Origin: Mangifera indica
Taxonomy: Eukaryota; Streptophyta; Magnoliopsida; Sapindales; Anacardiaceae
Length of the DNA stretch: 64,000 bases
NCBI RefSeq assembly: GCF_011075055.1
Contig: NC_058139.1
Location: 12,607,584 to 12,671,583 of the forward strand
Reading direction: 5' to 3'
Under the pieces are notes generated by a model, which saw only the letters and a list, made by a program, of their open reading frames with translations, was not told where the DNA came from and did no database searches. The position numbers were made by a program, and so were the translations under genes. Each line of letters opens with the position of its first letter. Positions within the stretch are counted from its first letter, which is position 1. Shown in pieces: positions 1 to 12,262 of this stretch.

Positions 1-770
1 AAACTTTCGATTTTGTAAACAATATGTTTGAGTTAATATTTGAAACTTCAAGTTCAAATATTATCTCATATTTACAAAATAGCTGTTTTGTAGGAGAAAT
101 ATTGTGATTAATTTTGAAAGCTTCAAGTCCATATATTATCTCATATCTACAAAACTTTTGGTTTTGTAATTAGTATTTAAAATATTATAATACGTATTCT
201 GATTATATTTTAGACTTCAAGTCTATATTTTTCACACTTTATGCAAACTTCAGGTTGCAAAGGTGATATAATTATTCTAAAATAAAGACTTTGATGCAAC
301 TTGAGACTTTGAGCTTATATATATATTCTCAAGATTTTACAAACTTCAGGTTGTAAATCAGATACAATTATTATAATAAAAATAAATATTCAAATAAATT
401 GAATACAATTACTATAATAAAAATAAATATTCAGGACTTTTGGCCTAGATTTATGGTTTTTGTAAACTTCAGGTTACAAATGAAATTTATGACTTTAGGT
501 CTAAATTTATGATTTTGTAAGTTTCAGGTTACAAATGATATTTATGATTTTAGATCTAGATTTATGATATTCAGGACTGTAGGTCCAAATTTATAATTTT
601 GTAAACTTCAGGTTACAAATAATATTCAGGACTTCGGTCCAGATTTATGATATTCCAGATTTCAGGTATAGATTCAAGAGTCTCAGGACTTCAGGTCCAA
701 ATTTACAATTTTGCAAACTTCGGGTTACAAATATGGTATAATTATAATGGTAAAGTTAAATAGAAACATA
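1..770. repeat. Degenerate tandem repeat, CTTCAGGT-containing units
   Basis: AT-rich array in which short phrases such as aaacttcaggttacaaat, ttcaggacttcaggtcc and tttatgattttgtaaac recur about ten times with variable spacing. No open reading frame is supported. The array is cut by the window edge. It resembles internal tandem repeats found near LTR retrotransposon ends, but I cannot assign a family. Confidence 0.6.
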
Positions 771-1257
771 ACATAAATTAAAAGATAACTCAGATATCAC
801 AACTGGGATATCCATATTTACAATATATAAGCAACATAACAACATAATGAAAAAATTATGATATATCTAAGCTGATCGTGCTGATAACATATTATAAATT
901 TAATTTAACAAATATTAAAGATAAAGAGTGAAGGAAGGAAGTGAGAAAGAATTGAGAGAGGATTTTTATATAGAATTCGGATGATCTCAATACAAGGAGA
1001 AATGGGAGCTATATATAGGCATGAGTCACTACCAATAGCCTATATTTTTTTACTCTTCATTTTGTAGTAAATGTTTCCACACACAAAAGTCATATATAGA
1101 GGATTGTTAATGCTAAGTGTCCTTGTGGTGGAAACCACCTAATATATAATATTATTAAGTTTGTAGTTTTGTGATTAATTTTGGGAATTTTACTGGCACT
1201 TTTGTCTAAAAATAAATTAGAAAATTAACTCAATCACTTTAAATGTCTACTATAGAT
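771..1257. other. Gene-free AT-rich stretch, possible LTR remnant
   Basis: No coding potential seen. The phrase gctgataacatattataaat near 880-900, followed by a gagagagg/ataggc segment, looks like a weathered LTR border read on the minus strand. This is family resemblance only, with no paired LTR or target duplication visible. Confidence 0.3.
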
Positions 1258-1409
1258 AGTTATAGGGCTGATTTTGAATTGAGCTTGTTTGAACTCAAGT
1301 TCGAGTTTGACTCAAATGAGCCCAAAATGAGTCAGCCCTATACAAGCTCGCTCGAGCTCGAACTACTTATCAAATTTGTAAATTAAAAATTTTAATACAA
1401 AATAATATC

Positions 1410-2811
1410 ATTTTTGAAGGATCGAATAGCCTAAAGGGGGGGTGAATTAAGTAATTTTAAAACTATCTTTACCAAATTTGAGAATTAAAACAATTTATTC
1501 AAATCAAATAATGTTGCCTATTTTTAATCCAATTTATGAAAATAACTAAAATATTTCAAATAATCAATACAATCAAAATAACATAACATAAAATATAAGT
1601 TTAAGGGAAGAGAAAATCAAACACGCGATGTATAGTGGTTCGGCTCAACCCGGTCTACGTCCACTCCTTCAAGCTTTCTCCCTTGGAGTATTCCACTAAT
1701 CCTTGGTTGACTAAAACCTCAACCAAGCTTTTCTTCACAACCAAAATAGTTTCCAAGGTGCTATTAACCTTTACAAATGTTAAAGCTCAATTTCTCTCAC
1801 TAGAAATTTGCTAATCTCTCCAAGAGTGAACCTCACTCTTTTATAGTACGAATTTTAGTATGAAATTGAAATATAATCTCTCTCAAAGAGTGTATATGAA
1901 AGTTAAAGCTTAGTACAACCTAATGCAAATGAAATTACAAAGTGTATGAGCAAGGGTTTTGATTAGAGAAAAGAATTTGCAAGTGAATAGCTCAAAACAA
2001 ATTTACTCTCAAATATGTGAAAGTTCTTGGTGGCACAAGTTCTTTTCGAACGAATTTGATTTTGTTTATATAGGAGAAAATAAGGAAAGTTACCGTTGTG
2101 CACAAAGATAACCGTTTTAGTTTTCTAGAAAACACACAATTCGGTCGACCGGATGTAATTCGGTCAACCGGATGTGACGTGGCACTTCCGTGGAGCTTAC
2201 GTGACACTAGCCATTGGAAAATTCAAACCAAAATTCGGTCGACCGAATTTCTGGAAGCCAAAATACATGGCTTCTGGATAATTCGGAAGCTGATTCGATC
2301 GGTCAAATTCGGTTGACCGAATTTTATTGCATTTTACCTCCTGAATTTTCAAAAACACAATTTGACCTCTAAAACTTTAAAAAGTGACAATTTAACCAGT
2401 TTTTGAAAATTCTTTCAAAACCAACTTTGAGATATGAAAATATAGTTCACAAAACTTCATCATTTTAAAAGAATTAATAAACTTTGGTGAAAAAATTGGC
2501 TTAACCCAATAAATTTGAAAAACGACATTTTAACCCAAAATGTGAAAGATATGAAAATGAGTTTTCAAGTGAGCTATCCTATGCAAATAAATATTCTAAT
2601 CAAAACGAATGCTCTAAATTACAAATATATCTACCTAACACTTCAGTTTTTCTTCAAATCTTCAATAATTCTTCAATTGACTCTTCTCTTTCATTTCCAT
2701 CTTGAAACTCCTTCAAGTGCATTAAATCAATTCTTGCAATCTAAGCTCACACTAAAGGAAAATCATTAGTTAATATGCTTAGGGACATATTAGTTTGTTA
2801 TCATCAAAATA
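1410..2811. mobile_element. Non-autonomous element of unknown class inside the foldback
   Basis: The segment begins near ggatcgaatagcctaaagg and ends near tttgttatcatcaaaat. It is moderately GC-richer at 1625-1760, which holds a gtggttcggctcaacccgg motif, and at 2130-2330. It encodes no recognisable transposase or reverse transcriptase. Imperfect ends (ttttgaagga and tcatcaaaat) hint at weak terminal inverted repeats. No target duplication could be confirmed. Confidence 0.4.
2138..2330. repeat. Cluster of GGTCGACCG palindromes
   Basis: At least four copies of an attcggtcgaccg(a/g)at palindrome or one-base variants (cggtcaaccg, cggttgaccg) occur within 200 bp. The spacing is irregular. Most of the rest of the left flank is AT-rich, so the cluster stands out in base composition. 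Confidence 0.6.
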
Positions 2812-3559
2812 AGAACATAATGACTTCTTGAGTCAACAGTTTTAACCAATATATATTAAAACAATTTCGTTTTAATAATAAACTAGATAAAAGCTCGAGC
2901 TTAAAATGAGTTGAGCTAAGTTCGAGCATAACTTCTATAAGTTTGAACTCTATTATGTATAAACCAAACCAAGCTCGAGCTCGACTCAACTCGGTTCTAG
3001 TAATATTAATTGCTACTTATATACTTAACTGAATACCTACTAAATCAGTTATTTCTACTCCCTATAAGTTATGAACAAGTAGAAAACATGAGTTAATTAA
3101 TTGCCACCTTAGTCATTAACAGTGTTTATCCATGACTTTTCCCATGAGTTTGAAAAACTGAGACTGAGACGATAGAATTGTATCTTTATAAGATACTTTG
3201 AACACTCCAAAAGGTATATGTTTATTGGAAAGAACTCCATTAGAAGATTAACTAAAGTTGTATCAAAAGATGCTACATTTATAAAGGATATTCTTCCTAA
3301 TAAGGATGATATTGATCAAGGTTTCATCTGTATGAGATAAAAGAAGAATGAGGATAGGTATATGTCAGCAATAACTAGTTAAGTCCTAAGAGATATCGTT
3401 TATACTTGTTCCAAATATTAGTAGCAAATGCGATTGAGCTCTAATCTATTTTGGGTTGTGGGAGTAAATAATTTTCAATTGCTTGTTTCACCCATCTCAA
3501 CCTAATGGGAGCATTAAGATTAAACTTCAATTTATTTTAGATAATGAGAGTAATGATCT

Positions 3560-5215
3560 TTAATTGTATAAGAGTGAACGTCCAAAAGTACCCTAGTGAT
3601 GTTTTTAAATTGAAAATGAGGTTTTAATAGCCACTTTCTTAGATGATATAGAATCCAAAAGCTAAAAAGAAGTTGTCTCATCCCTTGATAAGGAAAAAAT
3701 CAAAATGCATTAGAAAAAGAGATGAAATACATAGAAACAAACCAAATCTAGAGTTTGGTTGATTTGTCGCTAGGTCGAAAACCTATTTGGAACAAGTGGA
3801 TTCCTTGAATCAATAGTAAAATGGATAACTTAATAAATAGATATAATTTCGTCTTATGATGAATAACTATACCCAATGAGCAAGTATAGATTGTAAAGAA
3901 AAAGTTTTTGCGAATTATAAGATTTACTTTAATCTGTTTGATTCTAGCTATAGTAACATGTTTCGATTTAAAATTTCATAAGATAAAAGTCAAGAAAACT
4001 TTCCTTAATAGAGGACTTGGCAAAGAAATCTACGTGAAACAACGTATAGATGTTATTTTTATAGGTCAAAAGTGCAATGTGTAAGCTTTAAAAAGTTATA
4101 TGACTTAAAACTGTCATTCAGACAATGGTATTTGAAATTTCATGAGACCATAATATCTTATGAGTTTAAGATGATTAATCAAGACCATTATGTTTATGTG
4201 ATGAAATCTGATGATGAATTTGTAATTCTATCTCTATATGTGATGATGTGTAGATAACTGAAAATAATTTGAAGTAAGTGATAATCATCAAAGGCTAGTT
4301 GTCCGTGCTTTTAATCTAAAGGATATAGATAAACAAATTAAATATTAGGAATTAAAAACTAGAGAGATTATTCAAAGAGACTTTTAAATTTGTCACAATA
4401 ACATATTATTCAAAAAATTCTAGAATGATTCAATATGGTAAGCTATAAATCTGTTAATACTCTTATATCAAATGACGAATTACTGAGCCCAGAAATATGT
4501 CCCAAAACTCAAGATAAAAAAAATATATATATAAATAGTTACTTATTCAAATGTCATGAGATGTCTTATGTATGTTATGGTGTGTACATGCTCAGACATT
4601 TATTTTTATTGTTAGGTTGGTTAGTCAGTATGAGTCAAATCCTAAAAAGAACATTGAAAGACTGTTAAAAGGATATTGATATATCTAAAAGACATTGTGG
4701 ATTATTATTTATGTAATTAAATATCGAATTTGCATTTGATTGGGTATTGAAATACCCATTGGGGAGGTGATTTAGATAAACACAAATAAATTTCTAGCTA
4801 TATTTTTTTACTCTAGAAAGGTCTATACTTAGAGCAATAAGAAATAGACATGAATAGCCTTATCCACAATGGAGGCCGAGCATATAATCTGTTAAGTGAT
4901 TGTGGAAGAAATTGTTTGATTAAAATGATTTTTTGTGAATCTGGGTAAACAAGATGATATTGTTAGAGCAATAGTTGTCCATTGACATAATCAAGATGAG
5001 ATAACTTCTATAAAAAAATCTTGAGTTTTGTAAAATAACCAAACATATCGACACTAGACACACTACTTTAAGAGACATCATTTCCAAAAGGGAAATAAGA
5101 GTATAATATAATTCTACGCATTGTGTGGCTATTGATCCTTTAACTGTACTTACTTCAAGAGATATATATCTTGCATATGTTAAACCTCTTAATTGCGTAG
5201 ACTATAATTGATAAG
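3560..5215 (+). pseudogene. Ty1/copia polyprotein relic: reverse transcriptase and RNase H
   Basis: Conceptual translation across many frameshifts and stops recovers a copia RT/RNase H domain in order. The RT entry matches the family pattern for a W-x-LVDL / GRKPIGNKW-like block near 3745-3800. A KLYDLKLSFRQWYLKFHETI-like block lies at 4090-4150, where the family has YGLKQSPRQWY. FVILSLYVMMC at 4219-4253 is the YVDD active-site block, here degraded to YVMM. Next come a PKTQ-x-K / MSYVCYGVYMLR block (4500-4590), a WGGDLDKHK-like RNase H stretch (about 4755-4790) and THCVAIDPLTVLTSRDI at 5118-5170. The loss of the catalytic aspartates and the many stops make this dead. The longest intact piece is 61 codons. 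Confidence 0.85.
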
Positions 5216-6420
5216 TTGTTAAACTTATATATTGTATTGGTGACACAACCTTGAAAACTATGAATTCAAGTTTATTTTTTTTTGAACTTACATCCTAAAA
5301 TTCTTAGGTATTCATTGTATACATATAATATTTAGCTTAATAAGATTACAATGTCATACAAGTTAGAAATTGACTCACTCATATGAGCAATCATCTTTGA
5401 CATGAAAAGAACGAGCAAAGATAAGACATTATAATTAAGAAAAGTGGCATTGAAAGGGCATGGCAATGAGAGACATGATTTCTCGAGAAAAGATTTGTTA
5501 AAGTTAAAATATCGCCTTAATGATCAATCAAGATGAGTTTATAGATAGATACATTTGAAAATAACCGATTTGGATTTTCCATGTTCAAATAACTTGTGAA
5601 TGTTATATGTGAGTTCTTAATGTGAATAAACTACTTACAAGTGTGAAGATGATTAAAAACTCAAGTTAGGCGTTAGGTGTTGCGATTGAACTAAGATCTA
5701 TACAGTGTTGATGTAATGACATTAATGGAGAGTACATACTGTAACACATGATTCATACCATATGTGCATAAGTAAGACGACCATTTGAAGTGGTAAAAGG
5801 ATGAATCTTTGTTCTTTCACTGTATGAGACTTTATGAGTTTTACCACATATTAGTATCCTTTGACTTTTTTACTATTATTCAATGTTTACTCTGAGTGTT
5901 GCTATCTTAGCTTGACACCTATGGTTATACAACAACCAAGTTTAAATTGAGAATCTCAAGTAAGAGAAAAAAACGTATATATTACATGTGTCCATTGGTC
6001 GGTCAATCATGTCACTCATATGGAAGAATGAACTTAATCATAAATACAAAATAACACAATGACAAATGAAAGATTAAAGGGAGCTACTGTTAGCAAGTTA
6101 GTCTAGGGTACTGTGAGTCTAATGCCTTGTTATATTTTATTTGTGTTGAATCGGTTATTTTATTCCTAATTGATGTATAGTATTTAACTCCCAAGTATAG
6201 GTTGCTCGTAAGATCGCATGATATATTTGCAAGTATGAAACATATAGCTGAATGGGATTTTTATGTGCCTAAATATTTGGTTCAAGTTTGTCGTCATGTG
6301 TGAGTGAGAGATATTGTGTCTGGGTCCACTTATGATCGATCAACCTGATCTAGTTACATGAAAAACTGCCATAGAGTAGTTGGAGATGGTTAGACTGTTA
6401 TTTATGTTTACTGTAATTCA
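5216..6420 (+). mobile_element. 3' end and 3' LTR of the plus-strand copia relic
   Basis: Downstream of the RNase H relic, non-coding sequence runs to a polypurine-like tract (aaagggagctac, 6076-6087). An LTR-like start, TGTTAGCAAGTTAG, follows at 6088. The LTR end is not sharp, somewhere near 6400. The left edge of duplication unit 1 (5474) falls inside this non-coding stretch, so unit 2 carries only its distal part (30698-31640). Confidence 0.55.
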
Positions 6421-6429
6421 CAAAATCCG

Positions 6430-8040
6430 ATTTGACATGTTTATAATTTTCCAATAATACGCAAATAGAAAAAGATTCTATTGCACAAGTTCATAATACA
6501 TAACTAAAATATGTACTTTGAATAGCCAAACTACATACCCATTACATAAAAATAATTGGTGAAAAGATTGATAATAACATGCTAACAACTCTCATTGTAC
6601 TAATAAATAATCCTAATTATTAGTTTAAAAGTTTTAGAAACTCAACCAATGAAACAAAAGGCAATTTAAACATGTGTGATTAAAGATAAAAAATAATTAT
6701 TTTGTGATAGAAAGACATTTTGACAATGCGACTTACAAAACACCAATATCACGAAGATGAAATTCACAATAAAATTCATAAAATCCTCAAATACAACTCA
6801 AATTGACCTAGAAATAATAAAAGTCCATACTTTAGCATGCAACAGTCTATGTTCAACTTCCCTGTTTATAAAAAAACCTTAACATGTGAGATTTATCACC
6901 ACCTTTTGGTAGGGTCATTTAACACTTTGATAGTCCTAACCATTTCATTTTTGCCCCTAGTTAGAATAATATTGGGATTATGAATATTTCTAGAATGACC
7001 ATTATATGCAAACATAAAGTCTCATGATTAGTTTACATGTATTAATCCCTTCATCTCGGTTTTCCCATCTTAAATATATCCATCTAATCTTAAAGTAAAA
7101 GACAACATGATGAATAAAATGTCATTTTGTTGATAAAATATGGTTACAATTACATAGATGTGACAATTGCTTTTAGAACACTTACTCTAATAATCTCCCA
7201 TTTGCACAATAACCATTCAGTCATTAGAATAAAACCAAATGAGGATACATGTATATCATGCTTTTACTACAATACAAACTTGGTTAGTATGTCTTCCAAG
7301 TTATCATTTATGTCTATTCTACAAATTTACATATCATTATGTTGAATGATCACTCTGATAAAGTGAAATTGTTTGAGTATATGTTTGGATAGTTGAAGAG
7401 ATAGTGGCTCATTTGCTTGAGTAATTTTCGAGGTCTATAAGGTTGACTATGTAGGGAACCATACCAACTTCAACTATGAAATTCTTGATCTAAATTACAT
7501 CTTTGGCCACATCAGACAAAACAGTATACTCTAACTCAATTGTAGAATCAGTTGTTGTGCTTTGCTTGGAGCTCTTCCAACTTACTACACCATTCATTCA
7601 AACTAATAATGAATCTTGATTGCAATTTAAATTCATCTGTCTATTTGGAATTGCGCATCAATGTATTCTCTCATAATGAGCTTTTGTTCACCTTCATAAA
7701 CCAAAAAGACATCCTCCTCAAGTATTTAAGGATATTATTGACAACCATTCAATGACAGTCACTTTGATCTAATTGATATATAGTAAATGTTTAAAGTATA
7801 TGAGACGTCAGTTCAAGTACATACCATGATATACATGATTGATTTAATAACAAATGTGTATATTACTCGACTCTTCTTATTTTTCTCTTCTTGTGTCCTA
7901 GGACATAATTCTTTAGAGAGATAAAAAGCACAAGATATTGGAAGATATTTATTTTTGGATTTTTCCATACTGAATCTCTTTAGTATTTTTTATTTATGTA
8001 CGTATTTTGTCTATGTATATACATCTCTCACTATGGCTAA
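6430..8040 (-). pseudogene. Minus-strand Ty1/copia relic, RT end and RNase H, with LTR side
   Basis: Read on the minus strand from about 8040 downwards, broken frames give an LSKELCPRTQEEKNK-like segment (near 7910-7870), which is the copia LSKxQCPKT block. A YLRRM / VYEGEQKLI-like stretch (about 7730-7680) and a VVSWKSSKQSTT-DSTIELEY-like RNase H motif (about 7585-7510; the family has SWKSSKQ-T-ADSTTEAEY) follow. The phrase gtgcaaatgggagattatta (about 7210-7190, minus) is a polypurine tract/LTR junction. Lower coordinates to about 6430 are the LTR side. Stops and frameshifts throughout show that it is inactive. Confidence 0.8.
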
Positions 8041-8165
8041 TCATTGTTGTTTCGGTAATCTTTTCTCAAGGATACATTGGAATAGTTTTAAACCATAATG
8101 ATCCTTGGGAAAAGACGATCCAATATGTATCACTGTTTATTAGAAGATATATTCTATAGACACTA

Positions 8166-9421
8166 TATAACACCCATTTTTAAAAGTATTAATTTTTAGA
8201 TATAAGTGTTACTATTCTTGACAATATTAGTATGATACAATTTAAACTTATTTGACCTAATATATACCTCTACATACTTACCAAAAAACCCTTTACAAAA
8301 CTCATTTATGAAAGCGTCAATAGATGTCAATTACCAAAATAACATAAAATGTGTAGTCAAATCATATATAATAGTCTTAAATACATAAATTAATTATTTT
8401 TTGCCTCATGTTGATCTTGTACTGACTCCTCACATCATTGTCATTGTCATTACTGTTAATCTGTAACCTACAAAACTATAACGGAAAAGAGTGATTGACA
8501 AATCATTCAGTAAGTAGGAGAACTTAGTCTTGCATATCTAACTCTTGGTCATTTCCACACTAATACTTGTTTTCCACCTGAACTTAGCTATCTAAAGTAC
8601 AACTCTGGACTTCGAACTTTGATGACACGAAAAATTCTTACTTAGTCATCCATCGAACAACTTCAAATCCATTAGACTCTTTTTAAAGTGAATGATATAG
8701 ATCAAAACATGTATAGGCTAAGGAAGATTAAGGCCATTGTTATGCTAGTCAACAGTGAGGAATCCGTCAATTTTTCCATATCCAACTGTTGTAGAATACA
8801 TGCGACAAAGGAGGAAGAAATAAAAAAAGAGAAAGAGAATAAGAAAGAAAGTAGGACAAAAGATAAAGAAAAAGAAAGAGTTGAGGAAAAGAAAAAGAAA
8901 TAAAAAGAAGAAAATATTTCTCAACGTGGAAATAAAGCTTAATGAGGTGATAGATTAGACATGTCAAAGGGGTTCAATTGACATGCGACACAAGCCAAAC
9001 CCTTTTTTTTTGGGCACTACTCATAAGGGCATAACTTGTTACTATAGTAGGCTATGCTAAACCCATCGGCCATATGGGTAATGCAAGGGCCTTAGGATAA
9101 GGCTCGTAAAAATTATCAAAATATTAAAATTTGGTGGGTCAACCTATAAAAGCACGACAAAAAAGGGTTTTAGGCCATGCCACGAGCCTTTCAACCTTAG
9201 TGAGTAGACCTAGTCTGCTAGACTCACGAATTAGCAGGCCTAGACTCACCAATTAGCAAACCTAGGCTTGGTATGATTCTTGACATGATGGATAATGTCA
9301 AAGCCAACTTGGTCAGACCCATTACCATTTATATGATTGATTAATAGGAAATGAGCAACAAAATGTGGGAGAGAGGAAAGCAAAGTGGAATATTAAATTT
9401 CGGGGGGGATGAATGTTAACA
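8166..9421. mobile_element. Degraded gypsy-type LTR
   Basis: The segment starts TATAACACCC (a decayed TGTAACACCC) and ends in a cgggggggatgaatgttaaca stretch (a decayed GGGGTGTTACA-type end). About 320 bp from the left it holds ggaaaagagtgattgacaaatcattcagtaagt, a composition common in plant gypsy LTRs. It also holds a purine-only tract (8807-8900), which produces open frames on both strands without protein meaning. No internal gag-pol was seen, so it is read as a solo LTR, probably old. Confidence 0.55.
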
Positions 9422-9663
9422 ATATAACATAATTTTAAAAACCATGAAAATATTCTAAAATATTCTCTTGCAAAGTTATAAATGCCGTAAATTAGATGAC
9501 AAATGAATAAACTATACCCCTTACTCCTAAACTTAAAAGGTGAAAAATGTCACTAAGGTTTAGAGTTGAAAGGACATTTCCAGTTAAACATAATATCAAT
9601 GTAATTTTTATTTGTTAAAACATATGATCTCAACTATTTTTTAATATAATTTTGTAAATAGTA

Positions 9664-10496
9664 GGCCAAGGGAATATTTTCCACCCAAACTTTAGCCAAT
9701 TTCCAAATATATGCTCGTAAGATTTCAAAAACCTAAATACCTATTTATCCTTAAACTCTCGTTAAAATTATCATTAAATATAAGAGTAAAATTGTTATTT
9801 TAATAATATTATTAAAACAATATATAATTTCATCATATTTTTTCCCCAAATTTTAAAAACTAACCACTTCATTCCGTTTAAAGTTTTCAATTTTTAAAAA
9901 GTCACATTTTCCCCCTTATACCTAGGTTTTTTCTTTACCTCTTCGACCACTAACGACCCCATCTTTCCACCCTAAACTTGACCACCATCTCTATTGTTGT
10001 CTCTCTCTTCTCTTGTTGTTGCCGTCAAATGCAAATGAAGGGGCGATGAAAGATGACGTTCATCGTTCAAATTTGGATGGCAAAATGTCATCTCGTTAGG
10101 ATGATGAAGGCATTGTCCAAATGAACGTTTTGTCCTTCATCATCACAAGAGAAAGAGCCATCGGGAGAGAAATGCCAAAGAGGGAGGTTGTCGTTCATTG
10201 TATTAGTTGGCCAAATTTGTTTTCCAAACCCTAGAGAAAAAAATGAATTTTTAAAAACTTAATCTTAGAGAAGAAATTATTAGTTTTTCAAACAAGGGGA
10301 GAAAATGAGATAATTTCATTTATTTTAATTTTACTAGTAAAATGACTATTTTATTTTGAACTTTAACAAAAAATTCCTAAGTATATGAAAATGGATTAAA
10401 TCTTGGGTAGATATTAAATTTTTAAAATCTCACTTATATGTGTTTGTCTTTATAATAAACCTTGGGTGGAAAATAGTCCTTTGGCCCTGTTATCAT
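9664..10496. mobile_element. Mutator-like TIR element, GGCC family (833 bp)
   Basis: The left end GGCCAAGGGAATATTTTCC and the reverse complement of the right end (GGCCAAAGGACTATTTTCC, continuing CACCCAAggttta) form terminal inverted repeats of about 30 bp. The interior is rich in cgtc/gacg words (10020-10170). No transposase is encoded. No clean 9-bp target duplication remains at this copy. Related elements with clear duplications lie at 19569-20708 and 29678-30526. Confidence 0.75.
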
Positions 10497-10594
10497 GAAT
10501 TTAAGCAATATCAATTGAATAATATAGTAAGAATAATTTTGTAACTTTGATTTAAAAATGAATTCTTCAAGTTAGTTCAACAATATTTAAAATG

Positions 10595-11723
10595 GGGAAA
10601 TTAAATTAAATATCTAAAATTAACGGGGCTAAGCAAAATTATCCAAAACTACTGGAAAAAAACGAAAATACCCTAGTGGAGTGAAATGACAAAATTACCC
10701 CTATATATAAACCAAGAATTTTTATTGATTTTCACGAAAATTTCCCACACATTCCACTGTTGGAATCAAGAAAATTTCTCTCCTACATGTTTCTCACGGG
10801 GCTTCTACGGGTGAAGAAATTTCGTCGATATTTCGTGTTTTATATCAAAATGCATCTATCTATTATTAACATATATTTTAAACATATTATTTACCCTCAT
10901 AATTATCTAACATTTAATTTCATACTTTTGTTTATTGTCTTATCTTAAAATGCATCTATTTATTGTTAACATATCATTTAAGACATTCTTATAATTTTTA
11001 ATATCTGAATACTCTCATAGTTTTCTAACATTTTATTTTCCTTCTATAATTATCTAACATTTCATTCAACACCCTTGTATATTGTCTTATATTAAAATAT
11101 CTCTATCTATTATTAACAATTTATTTAAAACGTTTTTACAATGTTTAATATCAAAATGCCTCTCATATTTTTTTAAAATTTTATTTAGCCTCAATAATTA
11201 TCTAATACTTCATTTAACACTTTTGTATGTTGTCTTATATTAAAATATATTTATCTATTCTTAATATGTTATTTAAATCCTTTATATATTTTTGTAATAT
11301 TAAAATACCCCCCATATTTTTTTAACATTTTATTTAATCCTTAAATTATTATCTAATATTCAAATACCTTTTTTACATGACATACAAACTAGATTTAACA
11401 AATAAAATTAAGTTTTGAGTTAAGATTCATGTAAATACCTTTTTTTCATGATTTGACTTTTTTAGATTTGAATTAAAAAATACGAACTTTTTTCTTCCGA
11501 ACGAACCCATAGTAATTGATATTAAATAAAAATGAAAATGAAAATGAATGTTTGAGTGGTATGAAAAATGTATATAATAAGAGTGAGAGTATGAGAGTTT
11601 ATATAGATGTGGTGAAGGATAATTTTGATATTTTAAAAAAATCTAGGATATTTTTACTTAAAAATAGATAATATGGTATTTTTGCTTAATAAAAATGTAT
11701 AATAACATTTAATTTAATTTCCC
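10595..11723. mobile_element. TIR element with 9-bp target duplication, GGGAAATTAAATTAAAT family (1,129 bp)
   Basis: The ends are a perfect 17-bp inverted repeat, GGGAAATTAAATTAAAT. The flanking direct repeat tttaaaatg is exact at 10586-10594 and 11724-11732, which fits a Mutator-type 9-bp duplication. Near the left end is a TATA-like motif (cctatatataaacc, about 10702) after a gggctaagcaaaatta phrase. The interior is a series of degenerate tattaacatatcatttaa-type repeats. No transposase is present. A related left end lies at 63256. Confidence 0.85.
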
Positions 11724-11818
11724 TTTAAAATGCAACCTCATAATTCCGACTAGGGCGTCAGCTGTTATCCAAGACATTCACTTCTAGTCTTCTAATTCGA
11801 CTGCACATCGCTGTCACC

Positions 11819-12262
11819 ATGCATTCAACCTTCGTAACTTCACGCGCCCCTGCTTTCACCCCAATAATCCCACCTCTTCATGGCACTCAAAGCAATCACC
11901 TTCCCCTCCGCCCCACGTCCCTCCGTGTTACAGCTCAATCAGCCGCCGCCCCGGTTACCGCCGACCCCTCTCCTCTTCCCACCTCCACAACAAACCCTCT
12001 GAAACTCAATAAGTACAGCGCCCGCATCACCGAGCCCAAGTCACAGGGCGCCTCACAGGCCGTTCTGCACGGGGCGGGCCTCTCGGACTCCGACATGGAT
12101 AAGCCCCAAATAGGCATCTCTTCCGTTTGGTACGAGGGGAACACGTGTAACATGCACCTTTTGAGACTGTCGGAGGCCGTGAAACAGGGCGTTGAAGAGG
12201 CGGGAATGGTTGGGTTTCGGTTTAATACAATTGGTGTTAGTGATGCAATATCGAGGCGTTGA
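11819..12262 (+). pseudogene. Dihydroxy-acid dehydratase, first-exon fragment
   Basis: The frame encodes 147 residues. Residues about 1-55 look like a plastid transit peptide rich in Ser, Thr, Pro and Ala. From [15 protein letters not shown] (about 64-78) onward the match to plant DHAD (branched-chain amino acid synthesis, plastid, Fe-S enzyme) is strong through [38 protein letters not shown] and [11 protein letters not shown]. Plant DHAD is roughly 600 residues, so only the N-terminal quarter is here. Right after DAIS the family sequence stops at a 24-bp direct repeat of an upstream stretch (12188-12211 repeated at 12255-12278), and a stop codon follows. No later exon is present. The block is markedly GC-richer than its surroundings. 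It is probably a stranded exon of a duplicated gene, though a short expressed transcript cannot be excluded. Confidence 0.85.

Larger units (their letters stand above)
1258..3000. mobile_element. AGCTCGAG-type foldback element split by a 1.4-kb insertion
   Basis: Two arms rich in gctcgagctcgaac-like sequence lie at 1258-1372 and 2880-3000 and read as approximate inverted copies of each other, as in a plant foldback MITE. Between them, about 1410-2811 is a different element starting gaaggatcgaatagcc. It has no protein-coding capacity that I can see. Short open frames here are incidental. Confidence 0.5.

Noticed and set aside
2515..2769. 84-codon frame in the left flank
   Set aside because: AT-rich composition, no recognisable domain, inside a non-autonomous element.
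8688..8967. Lys/Glu-rich plus-strand frame and its Phe/Leu-rich minus-strand partner
   Set aside because: Purine-tract low complexity inside a degraded LTR. Frames shift between the two units.
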